From the NCBI GenBank assembly GCA_963576565.1, contig OY755038.1:137985624-138049623 (forward strand): a DNA stretch of 64,000 nt, written 5' to 3'. The position numbers and the translations under genes are program-made. Positions 33,446 through 44,200 of the stretch are shown one piece after another (position 1 is the first letter of the stretch; the number at the start of each line of letters is the position of its first letter). The notes beneath the pieces were generated by a model that worked only from the letters and a program-made list of their open reading frames with translations, did no database searches and was not told where the DNA came from. Origin of the DNA: Aspidapion aeneum (lineage: Eukaryota; Arthropoda; Insecta; Coleoptera; Brentidae).

Positions 33446-35005
33446 TTATGACTTTATAGGCGCGACCCTAGATTTTGCAGATATGAGAGACACAGATATA
33501 TTGTTTTCCTCTTCTACACGAAAATATACGACGCCTGCGTAGCCTCGAATTGAAGCGTCACAGAAGCCGATGATTTGACAGGTATTGATTTTTGACAGTT
33601 TGATTTGTCGGGGTAATTGAAAATTGGAAAAAAGCGGGAATTCAGAACGAAGTTTGTTCCAAGAGTCGATGAAAGAAGAATCAGGTTCTTCGTCCCAGCC
33701 TATTTTCGATATCCACAACTGTTGCAAAATAAATTTTGCTTGTAGCAACAAGGGACAAAGAAAACCTAAGGGATCGAAGATTGTTCCTATAATAGATAAA
33801 ATAGAACGTTTGGTTGGGGGTTTGTCCTTCATTCGGCATTGATAAGAAAAAATGTCCTTTTTTGGATGCCATTGAAGTCCTAAAACTTTGATAAAGTGTG
33901 GTTCCTCCTTGTCAAAAGAGAGAGGCATTTGACGATCGGATTCTGGCAATGTTGCCAATAACTTAGGACAATTGCTTGCCCATTTTTTAAGTTCAAATCC
34001 TCCCGACCTCAACAAATCATTGAGTTCCGTTTGAAGGGAAAGAGCTTCAGAAAGCGAAGGGCTAGTTCCCAAGATATCGTCGATGTAGATTGACGTTTTT
34101 AGAACAGTACTAGCCATAGGAAAACGTTCCTTTTCTCTCTCTGCCAGCTCATTTAATGTACGCATGGCTAGAAAAGGTGAGCATGTCATGCCAAAAGTGA
34201 CAGTAGAAAGTTCCCACACTGAAAGTGGGTTCTGTGGAGAAAACCTCCACAATATCCTTTGATAAGGACGGTGATAAGGATTGGTAAGGAATTGACGGAA
34301 CATCTGTTTGATATCAGCAATGTAGGCAATAGGATTAAGACGAAACGTAAGGAGTAAAGAAGCAATATCTTTTTGAAGTTTCGGTCCCGATAACGTGTCA
34401 TTGAGACTAATATTTTTTGGGGTGACTGCCGAACAATCCCAGACTACCCTTAATATTGTACTTAAGCTTTCCGGCTTTAGTACGCAATGATGTGCTAAAA
34501 AACATGATACGTCGGCTTTTGGTTGACTAGATAAAACTAGACTCATATGACTAGAATCGATATAGTCTTGCATGAAACTTGAATAGGCAGTGTACAGAAC
34601 AGGATTTTTGAGTAATCTATTTTCTAGAAGTAAAAATCTACGATAAGCTTGCGGATAAGTATTTCCTAGGTCAGGGTTTATTTTATCTTTAAACGGAAGA
34701 TCTACCATGAATCTACCGCTCGGTTGCCGTACTACACTCGCAGTAAAAATTGATTCTGCTTGTTTTTCTTCCTTTGATAAGATTTGTTTTTTAGGCAAAT
34801 GTTCGATTTCCCAAAACCTAGGGAGAATGACCTCTAAAGGAGGTGAATGACTCGTTAAAAAACAACTGGTTCGTTCCGTAAGACTACCTACTTCGTCAAC
34901 TTTTCCCATGACGACCCAGCCAAAGATAGTTTCAAGGGCTGAAGGTTGCCCTATTTGTCCAAGAACCCTGCCCTCCTTGAATATCTGTGCGAATAGCTCG
35001 CAACC
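33446..35005 (-). pseudogene. Pao-1 reverse transcriptase
   Basis: An open frame entered by frameshift near 35000. It has the BEL/Pao gag-RT bridge (ALETIFGWVVMG), RT motif AYIADIKQMFRQF, the catalytic YIDD (in SIYIDDILG) and the start of RNase H (GFCDASIRGYAG). It ends early after KSRVAPIK because of a shift near 33450. Confidence 0.85.
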
Positions 35006-36759
35006 AATAACGGGTCCACAGGTCTAGATTTGAAATAAGATGGGTCGGCAAGTTTAAGGTTTTCTAAGTGTTTCCACTGATTATCGTTTAAAGTGAATGT
35101 AGGCATATTGGAACATAATTGTGGAACGACAATTGCTTCGAAATTAAGTAAAGGAGTGACCTGTCCTTGTGGCTTAATGTGACATTGAACGAGCCCTTTG
35201 GAAGTAAAAGAAGACATCTGATTTAATCCGAATATTTCAGTGGTGTAACTTCGCCTAGGAAGATTAAGACGCTGAATACACTTTTCACTGATGAATCCTG
35301 TCTGTGATCCAGAATCAAGCAGTGCCCTTACAGGTTGAAAATTTCCGCAACCGTCCATAACATCTATTATGGCGGTGCATAAAAGAAAGGTACTTGAAGG
35401 TCCTGAGGTATTTAATGACACATGAAGATTATTGACAGGTGGTGTGTGAATGACAGGACTAGTATCTTGGCTTCCAGACTCTTGATTAGTTTCTAAGATA
35501 TGGGTTAAAGTGTGGTGCCTTTTACTATTGCAAGTCCTGCATGAATATTTTGATTTGCACGTATCTACCCCATGCAAGGGATGAAAACACGCTAGACATA
35601 ATTTTTTCTGCTTGACGAAAGATAGGCGATCGATAGGTGAGAGATCAAGAAATGTTTGACATTTCGAAAGCACGTGACCTTGATTACACCGGAAACATTT
35701 TATTCCCGTACTTGAATTAGTTAAGGTGCCAGCCAGTCCTATAAAAGGCGAATTGGATGATTTATAGGTAGGCTTTTGCCCAAACTGATTTTGCATAGAA
35801 TTTGAATTTTGATAGGTAGGCTTTTGCCCAAACTGATTTTGCATAGAACTTGATTTTTGATAGGTAGGCACCTTTTTGGGTGCTGTTGATTGAGGAAGTG
35901 ATTCCAAAACTTTACATCTTTTTTCTAGAAATTGAAAAAGTGACTGAAAAGTGGGAATTTCGGTATTAGTATTGGCGTGACTCATTTCGAAATTTGAACG
36001 CGTCGGAATATCCAATTTCTCTAACAAAATGAAAAAAATAATAAAGTCCCAACTGTCAACGTCAAAGCTAAGTGATTTTAAAATTTCTAGGGATTCAGAA
36101 AAGGTGTCAATTAAATTACGCAATTCTTTAGCTGACTCGTTTTTTAATGTGGAGTTCATAATTGTGCTTAAAGCATCATTTGCGAGGTCTCCCTTGTTTT
36201 GATATCTATTGACTAATTTGTCGTAAGCAATTTTATAATTTTGATCAGATAAGCTAATCCCTGATATCAATTTTAAAGGCTCATCCTCAAGATATGAAAA
36301 TAAATATTGAAGTTTTCGAACGTTACTTAGACTTTGATTTTGATCTATAATGTTATTAAAAAGATTGAAAAAGCTTGGCCATAATTTTTTATCACCTCGA
36401 AATATGGGAATACCTAACTCTTTGAGTTTTGGAGTTTCGTTTTGTCGAACATATGATCCCGAAAAGGATGGGGCCTCAACCGGAAATATTTTAGAGTAAA
36501 CCCCCTTACACGTATAAAAATATTTACGAGCTTCTGAAAGGATCGCATCCTGCGTTTTAAACTCCTCGTCGTCTATCAACATAATGACATCATTACGTGC
36601 CAGCATGCATTTATCGAAGGTTTCGTCCAAATCGGAATACCTCACTTGAAACTCGTTTCTCGCTTTTTCGTCTGTTGCCGCGGTCTGTGAAAACACATAA
36701 CACTCGGTGATCGCAGATAAAAATCCCTTGCGTTTTTGCACGGCTTTTTTGACAGACAT
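34951..36759 (-). pseudogene. gag: Pao-1 gag and protease
   Basis: I start at MSVKKAVQKRKG (36759), which aligns with the N terminus of Pao-2, rather than the Met 14 codons earlier. DUF1759-type gag (VPIFRGDKKLWPSFF-like block: PIFRGDKKLWPSFFNLF), a short tandem of QNQFGQKPTY units before the nucleocapsid, CCHC-type knuckles (CFRCNQGHVLSKC and the following C/H cluster), then the retropepsin ALLDSGSQTGFIS. A one-base shift near 35000 ends it in the protease-RT bridge. Confidence 0.85.
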
Positions 36760-36780
36760 GATTTTACCTTTGAAATGACG

Positions 36781-37075
36781 AAATTGTCGGTAAATATACA
36801 ATTAACGCTAAATTAATGCTTCTGAAATAGAAAAATGACGAATTGTCGAAAATATGCACTAATTTATCGCAATTGATGAAAATTGTTTTAAATATCGAAA
36901 TGATATGGAACACATCTAATCACAGAAATGTCGGTAAATATACAATTAATGCTAAATTAATGCTTCTGAAATAGAAAAATGACGAATTGTCGAAAATAAG
37001 CACTAATTTATCGCAATTGATGAAAATTGTTTTAAATATCGAAATGATATGGAACACACTGAACATGTGCTTGTT
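36781..37075. repeat. Pao-1 leader tandem duplication
   Basis: Two ~145-bp copies (atgtcggtaaatatacaatt...cgaaatgatatggaacac), about 36781-36925 and 36926-37070, in the untranslated leader. The first copy runs up to the gag start side. Confidence 0.8.
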
Positions 37076-37305
37076 TGTTTTGATTGCTTCGATTTGTTTA
37101 CTGCATGACCACGCGGTACGTTACCATAGCAGCGGACCGAAAACAGGTGAACTGCGCCGCTACCGAAGGTCGAGCGAAAATCTCTCTCGTTTCAATACGA
37201 TTGGCAAAATTCAAGGCCTTGTGTCGCCGTGTGAAAAAATGGCCGACTTATTAATACCGTCGTATGGAGTAAAATTTAAATAATTCGGGTCGAAAGGAAC
37301 ACTTA

Positions 37306-37771
37306 TGTTTGCCCGCAGTTAGAAAAACGATAACTGCAATGGACTGTATATATTTTAATTAATGAAAGCGCGAACAAACATAAATATATTGATATGAAAT
37401 TACGAAATAAGGTCCATTGGTCAATTGTGGGCACCACACAACGGAAATCAGAAACAAAGCACTCACCAGTTTGCAGCCAATTTCTCCACTTCCAAGGGGC
37501 CCCTGTCTGGATCTAATGATGTCACCACGTAGCTGAAGGGCTGAAGTTTCTAGTTCTATGCTTCAGTACACCAAAATCGAGCACTTTCAAGTGTTGAAAT
37601 TTGAAATAGTTGGAGAAAGTAAATTAACACGCCATTTCTCGAGGCGGTCGAAAAAGGATCTCACTGATTCTTGGTGCGCATGTCCAAAATGCGCGAAAAT
37701 GCACTCTGTCCGTCATCCAATTGTGTGGTTTTAAAATTTACAAACACCGCGAAATTTAGCGGGAGCTAACA
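37306..37771 (-). repeat. Pao-1 5' LTR
   Basis: 466 bp. On the reverse strand it is followed after four bases by tgttcctttcgacccgaa, a degraded primer site that resembles the tRNA-Tyr-type site of Pao-3. Confidence 0.85.
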
Positions 37772-38435
37772 CTTATATAAAAATGGAATAGCAATATCGC
37801 TATATCTTTTAAACAATTTTTTCTGTTAATGTACTAAACTTTTTAGGTATAAAAAGCGATTTCGTTTTAAAATCTGGACATAAAAAGAAAGTCACAGTTT
37901 TGCGACAAGGATAGAAAATATCGGCAAAATATTTCTACAGGGCAAATTTATGAAATAGGCAGAAAGGAAAGTTAGAAATTTTATTTTATTTAAAAAAAAG
38001 GATTAAATCAGTCAGTCGGAATTTAAAATTTCAGACTATAAAAAATGTTAAGTGCTTTGAACATCAATTTTTTAACTCAGTTAAAGTCGCAACAGAAAAG
38101 GAAGGTAAAAACATGTTGTAAATTTATTTATTTTTTTCATAAATATTGCTTAGTGTTGGCAAGAATCGACAATAAAAAGATAAAATAAGTTATATATTTT
38201 TATGCATAAAAACTCTTTTAATATATTTTTTCCTACAAAAAATATCATAAAAACAACTTACATCGGTATATCCAAGAAAAATTAAATTCTTTCGAGGGAT
38301 AGTGCATAAAGGATTCAAGTGTAATGTACAGCTTTAACATCATTTTTATCCACTTATTTTCACAACTTTTTTTGATTTTTTTTTTGAATTTATTTTAGCA
38401 AAAAAACTAATACTAATATAATTTTTTTCTTACGT
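37772..38435. repeat. long direct repeat flanking Pao-1, right copy
   Basis: Partner of 30146-30821. It begins cttat (unique flank 5-mer on this side) and ends tacgt followed by tgacacg; see the recombination finding. Confidence 0.9.
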
Positions 38436-40563
38436 TGACACGTTTTACAATTTTGGAGATAATGTCCTTGGCAAGCACTAAATAGAGATTAATAATTACC
38501 GAACTAAACGATTTACGTTTTATTAAATTTTTTTTCAAAAACCGACGCGACGAACCTTTTATGCCAACTTTTTGGCAGAACACACGTTATAATTTAACAT
38601 CTGGACGGACGAATAGCGACTAAAACCTATTTAAAACCCACACAAGTACGACGAAACACCCAACAAATGGGTAACATGTGCAAGTAGGGACTTTTACAGG
38701 AACAACGAAATACAGGGCGAGTGAAAAAAATTAGTAATTAAAAAAAAAATGTTTTTTGGTATTTTCTGAAAATCATATATCTCTTAGCAATAAAAAAAAC
38801 AACGTTTTTTTTTAGTGCTACTGTACATTATTTGGCATACCAGTATGAGCAATGGCCAGTGTTCAAATTGGTTAGCCGAACTAAATAAGCACGCAATGGC
38901 CCTTCAGCTTCACTCGTAGCTGAGAAAGCGAACAACTAATCAGTTTGCACAAAAAGGTTAACTGTTTTATATAAAATTTAATATTTAGCATAAATTTTGT
39001 CTCAAAAGATCTTTTAGCATTTAAATAAATTTTACTAAAAAGAAAAATACTTTTTTTATTTTAATTTCTCGAGAAATCGGCTAAGCATATTTTCAAAGCC
39101 ACCCATTCAAAACAGGACTATTGTGCCAATGTCAAATTAGGATATATTAAAAATTCACATAGCACATTAAAAACTGTACAGATCTTTTAATATATAATAT
39201 TAGCTCAAAAAATTAACCTAAAGCTATTTAGCTCAACTGTCAGCTTTATTAACCAAAAAGTTAATTTTTGTTGAAAATTAAAAAGTATTTATACTAAGAT
39301 TTTTTTTAATTATTAAAGATATTACAATACCTATTTTCTTAATAAATAACATTTTTTAACAATATGTAATATTTCCTGATGAGAGACTTTGTATTTGTTA
39401 AAAGTAATTAACAAAAATGCTAATTTTGCAGTTTGATATACATATACAGATTAAGTTTCGTTCTTATCTTAATGAATTCTGTAGAAGTGAAAAGCTAAAA
39501 ATCAGCGAATTGACTTGCATTAAGACCACAGAGCTTTGGTTTGAAAATATAACACAATGGTTTATTGTTTATTTATAAAAAGATAATTTTATACTTTTGT
39601 CCCTTGAATAAGTAAAAGATATAAAAATATTATATTGGGCATTGCTCTTAAAAATAGAAAGCTTATATTTCTATAATATTTTGAAAATTTGAGGAGATGT
39701 TATTTTATTGATTTGATTTTATGCATGCATGTTTGAATTTTGGCGGGGATACGATTATTTAAAACTTTGGAGATATTTTTTTTGGTTTCTTGCAAGAACG
39801 TACATGATGAATATACATGGTGAAAATACCAAGTGAACATACAAGGAGGACTTTTTTTCTTTCAAATACAAGATGAAAAAATGAAACTAGCTATATAGCG
39901 ATAGCAAACGATTTTGATAATTACCTACTTAAATAGTCTTAGGCCATGAGCGCGCATCATACAAAATATTTATTTGGTTAAATATGTATATTAAATATTT
40001 TGAAAATATGAGAGAGATATTTTTGTTGGAAAATATAAATCACTTTTTGCTTATAATTTTGTGAAAATAAGCAACATGTGATATTTGGAAAATTAATTTT
40101 TAAATAGTCTGTTGGCAAGACCCAAATTAATTATTTTGAAAAGGAATATTTGAATACTTTTAATATAGTTCATTTTGTATTCGTACTATTCAGGACATAT
40201 TTATTTTAAACAAAATGTATTTTTTTGCAAATGTAAATGATTTAATATTTTGATAATTTTATACTAAGTAATTTTATAATTAAACATAAAGACATTTTTT
40301 TATATTGTAAAGACAACAACATTATCTCTCATATCTTGAAAACAACCATCAATATAAGCTCAGAACTAATGCCTCGCTTTTGTTACATGTCAATGGTATG
40401 CAACGTACGAAACCACATACACCGAGCCTAAAACGGACTCTCAGCTTCGATGTCACTAACACAGTATAGATGAATGGTTCCAGAGTTTGGTTATAGTCAA
40501 ATCCAAACAACCTTTAGACCGTATGACGTCTTGTCGTCGAGGTCACCGACAAATTGGTGGGGG
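38436..40563. other. AT-rich non-coding stretch
   Basis: No gene or clear repeat. The end (about 40390-40563) is more GC-balanced and finishes ccgacaaattggtgggg, faintly like the Gypsy-3 LTR end plus primer site, but the similarity is too short to call. Confidence 0.45.
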
Positions 40564-40568
40564 GCATA

Positions 40569-41051
40569 TGTTGATGTTTTGAGGTTGGTAGAGCTGCGGG
40601 ACTGTAAGCGCTGGCCGTTTTATAAAATCTGGGTGCAAAAATCCTTAAAAGGACGATGTAAAAATATTAATTTTTCCGAGCCACACAAAGACAATATAGA
40701 GGATTGGCACTCACCTTTTCAGCTGTTTCCGTCGTCCAGAGGAGCTCCTCTCGCTGGCCCAGTCGTTGCAGTCGATCCACACTAGAATCACTTGTTTGTG
40801 TAATGGTTTAGTTTGATTTTCTAAGAATGTTATTGGATTTTTTGGTTAATAGAATTTATCACCATGCTGCGTGGTGATCTCGATAGAAGACGACAGACGA
40901 ATCCTTTTTTGGTTACGCCTTTTTACGCAGATTCATTTTTCGTAGATGGCGCTGGCGTTTTGCTTGTGCCAATCAAATTGAAATTGTGTGGGTTTTCCGA
41001 GTACGGGAATTTGGCGCAAAATTTGAATTTAAAATTAAAGTTGCACGAACA
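40569..41051 (-). repeat. Pao-2 3' LTR
   Basis: 483 bp, plus-strand ends tgttgatg...cacgaaca. Short open frames inside it (about 40474-40785 and 40864-41067) also occur in the 5' LTR and are not genes. Confidence 0.95.
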
Positions 41052-41065
41052 TTTTCCGCCCACTT
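41052..41065 (-). other. Pao-2 polypurine tract
   Basis: Reverse strand aagtgggcggaaaa directly before the 3' LTR; the same place in Pao-3 has ggtgggcggaa. Confidence 0.75.
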
Positions 41066-41261
41066 AAAACGAAGTTTTACATTGAGATTAATTGAATAAA
41101 CAAATGGCTATATAAAAAAAATATAAGTTAATTCAAAACCTTAAAGGGTAGGTTATTAAAATCCGTTTTAGGTTTATACATCAAAAAGAAAAAAAATGAA
41201 AAAAAAAATATATATATATTCTAGATAACGACACACGAAACAAAAGAAGTTGCTTGGGAGT

Positions 41262-44200
41262 TTAGTGCGCATCTAAAGGTAGTGGGCACAACTTGACCAC
41301 GGGACGAGTGAAAAGTCCGTGTTGTGTTTTAACAGTAGCAACTCGAATGTGATTATCCCGACCAGGATGTACAGATACTATTCTACCCAGCAACCAGTGT
41401 AATGGCGGCCTAGTTTCATCCTTAATTAATACAAGCGTATCTAGCTTGATTTCAACCGAAGGGTCCGACCACTTAGAACGCTGTTGTAAAGTATTTAAGT
41501 ACTCGAGTTTCCAACGCTTCCAGAAATCGGCATGAATTCGTTGGATAAGTTGCCAACGCTTAAGGGTATTAACTTTAAGGGTAGAAAGGTCAGGATCAGG
41601 ACACGAATTAAGGGGTTCCATTGTGAGGAAATGACCCGGAGTCAAAGACGTAAGATCGTTTGGGTCAGAGCTTTGCTCACAAAGGGGTCGAGAATTGAGT
41701 AATGCCTCTATTTGGGCGAGGAGAGTATAGAGCTCTTCGAAGGTTAGTATCTGGTCACCGATGACCCGATACAAATGTGTTTTTATAGATTTGACTCCTG
41801 CTTCTGCTAGACCATTTAGGTGGGGGGCTCCCGGACTATTAAGACACCATTTGATTTTTAAGCTCTCAGAAGCTAATTTCGAAAGATTACGGAGCTCCTT
41901 AATAGCCCCAACAAAGTTTGAGCCTCTATCACTTGTGATTTGGACACAAGTGCCACGTCTAGCGACAAAGCGTCGTAAAGCGGCGATGCACGCCTCTGTG
42001 GTTAAATCCGAAACCAGCTCGATATGGATTGCTTTGACAGACGTATCGACAAAGACTGCGATATATGATTTCCCAACTTGTGCTCCACGACGTCTCTGAC
42101 CTACAAAGGTTTTGATTGGGCCTGCATAGTCTAAGCAAACGTGTGAAAAACATTTTAATTGTGACGTTCTAAAAGAAGGTAAATCCGACATGTACGGAGT
42201 ATACGGTTTTGGTTTTAAGCGAAAGCAGGGAATACATTGCAATAAAACCCTCTGAATAGCTCGACGTGATGACATAATCCAAAACTTTTGACGAATTAAG
42301 TATTGGACTGTGTTTATTCCGGGATGTAAATTTTCGTTATGAGTTTGAATAATGATCAATTGGGTTAATCTATGAGATTTCGGCAATAATAAGGGATGTT
42401 TTGCCTCAAAGGAGAGTTGAGAATGCCGTAAGCGTCCGCCCACTCTAAGGAAACCCAATTCGTCCAAAAAGGGCGCGAGTTTCCGAAACGGCTTAGGTAA
42501 TAGCTGAGTATTTTGAATTTTTTGAATGATATCCGAAAAACACTCTTCTTGGACCCTTTTAACTAAAACAAGTAGAGCCTTGTGTAGTTCAAAAGCGGAA
42601 AAAACGCCGGATAAAGGGTCAACTGAGGTTTTTCGATTGCGAATAAGTCTTAGAAAATGACAAATGATTTTTTGAATGGTATTTAAATTGGATATTTTAT
42701 CGATTAATCTATCAAAAAAGTTTTGATTTTGAATTTCTGCCGTCAGCACCACTGAATTTTCCGGTTTTTCTTCTTTGAGAACCTCGTCTGGAACTCCCAA
42801 AGAACGTTCATTTATAAACCTTTGAATTTGCCACTCCGTAGTGGGCAAGGTAATCCATGGAGGGCCGTGAAACCAAAGAGGGTGATTTATTAAGTTATTA
42901 GGCGACAACCCTCTGCTAGCGCAGTCGGCAGGGTTTTCGAGTGAAGTAATGTGATACCATGGGACTTCGGGGATTGTTTCTTGAATACGACTTACGCGGT
43001 TTGCCACAAAGGTCTTCCACTTGTGAGGTGAAGATGTGACCCAATGAAGCGTGACCTGTGAGTCCGAGAATGCAAGAATTTCATCGATTACGAGTAATGA
43101 TGAATAGGTGCGAATAACTAGTTCGAGTAAATCAGCTAATAGAGTAGCTCCAAGTAGTTCCAAACGTGGGATTGAAATAGTGTGTAAGGGAGCAACCCTT
43201 GACTTGCCCATGACTAGAGCAGTTTTGATAATTTTATTTGGTAATTCGACGCGAACGTATACGCAAGAAGCGTATCCTAGCTCGGATGCATCGCAGAAAC
43301 CTAGCAATTGACATCGTTGAATATTATTCGAAAAAATATGTCTAGGTATACAAAGATTCGAAAGAGTGGTTAATTGATTATTGTATTGATTCCAAAGAGT
43401 TTTGATTGGATCGGGGGGTATTTCATCCCAATCAGTCTTGCATAACCAAAGTTTTTGCATAATCACTTTGGCTAAAAATGAAACAGGCGATAAGAAACCT
43501 ATAGGATCCCAAATTTTAGCGATAGCCGATAAAATATTCCTTTTGGTGCAAGGTTTTTCACAAGGGGTACAAGAATAGGTAAAAGTATCTGTAGAAGGGT
43601 GCCACTGAAGGCCCAACACCTTAATCGATGTTGAAGAATCGTCTTCAAAGGTAACAGGGATCTGACAATCAGCGGGCGACAAATGTGAAAGAAGTTTCGG
43701 ATTATTTGATGCCCATTTTCTTAATTCAAATTTTCCCAATTTAAGCAACGCTATGAGATCCTTTTGAAGTGATAAAGCACCTTCTAGAGAGTTAGCTCCA
43801 CAGCAAATATCGTCCATGAAAATGTTATTCAAAAGGACCTGGGATGCTTCAGGATAATTCTTAGCCTCCAGGATGGCTAGTTCTCTAAGAGTTCTGATAG
43901 CTAAATAGGGACTTGAACTAACACCAAACGTCACTGTATTAAGCCTGTATTCCTGCAGGGGTTCATTGGGATCAAATCGCCAAAGTAGCCTTTGGTAGTC
44001 CCGATGAATTGGATTAATTTGAATTTGTAAAAAGTGCTGTTTTATATCAGTCAAAAATACGATAGAATAAAATCTGAATTTTAATAGAATTTCGGAAATA
44101 TCGGCTTGTAATTTTGGTCCTATTAAAAGAGTTTCGTTCATGCTTAGGCCTTTCGAACCCTTAATCGAGGGGTTAAAAACCCCCCGGAGTTTAGTCGTTG

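Larger units (their letters stand above)
30822..37771 (-). mobile_element. Pao-1: decayed BEL/Pao retrotransposon
   Basis: 6950 bp on the reverse strand with LTRs at 37306-37771 (5') and 30822-31279 (3'), both tgttt...aaca. The gag-pol frame is broken in several places. Flanking 5-mers are tacgt on the left and cttat on the right, so there is no ordinary target duplication; instead 0.67-kb direct repeats flank it. Confidence 0.9.

Noticed and set aside
36781..37075. HSE-like array in the Pao-1 leader
   Set aside because: The Pao-1 leader is also tandemly duplicated, but I find no TTCnnGAAnnTTC in its units.
40393..40563. End of a Gypsy-3-type LTR plus primer site left of Pao-2
   Set aside because: Only the last ~18 bases resemble it; too short to support.
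40474..41067. Two forward open frames of 103 and 67 codons, mirrored at 47238-47753
   Set aside because: Both lie in the Pao-2 LTRs and share no protein features; repetition only reflects LTR identity.
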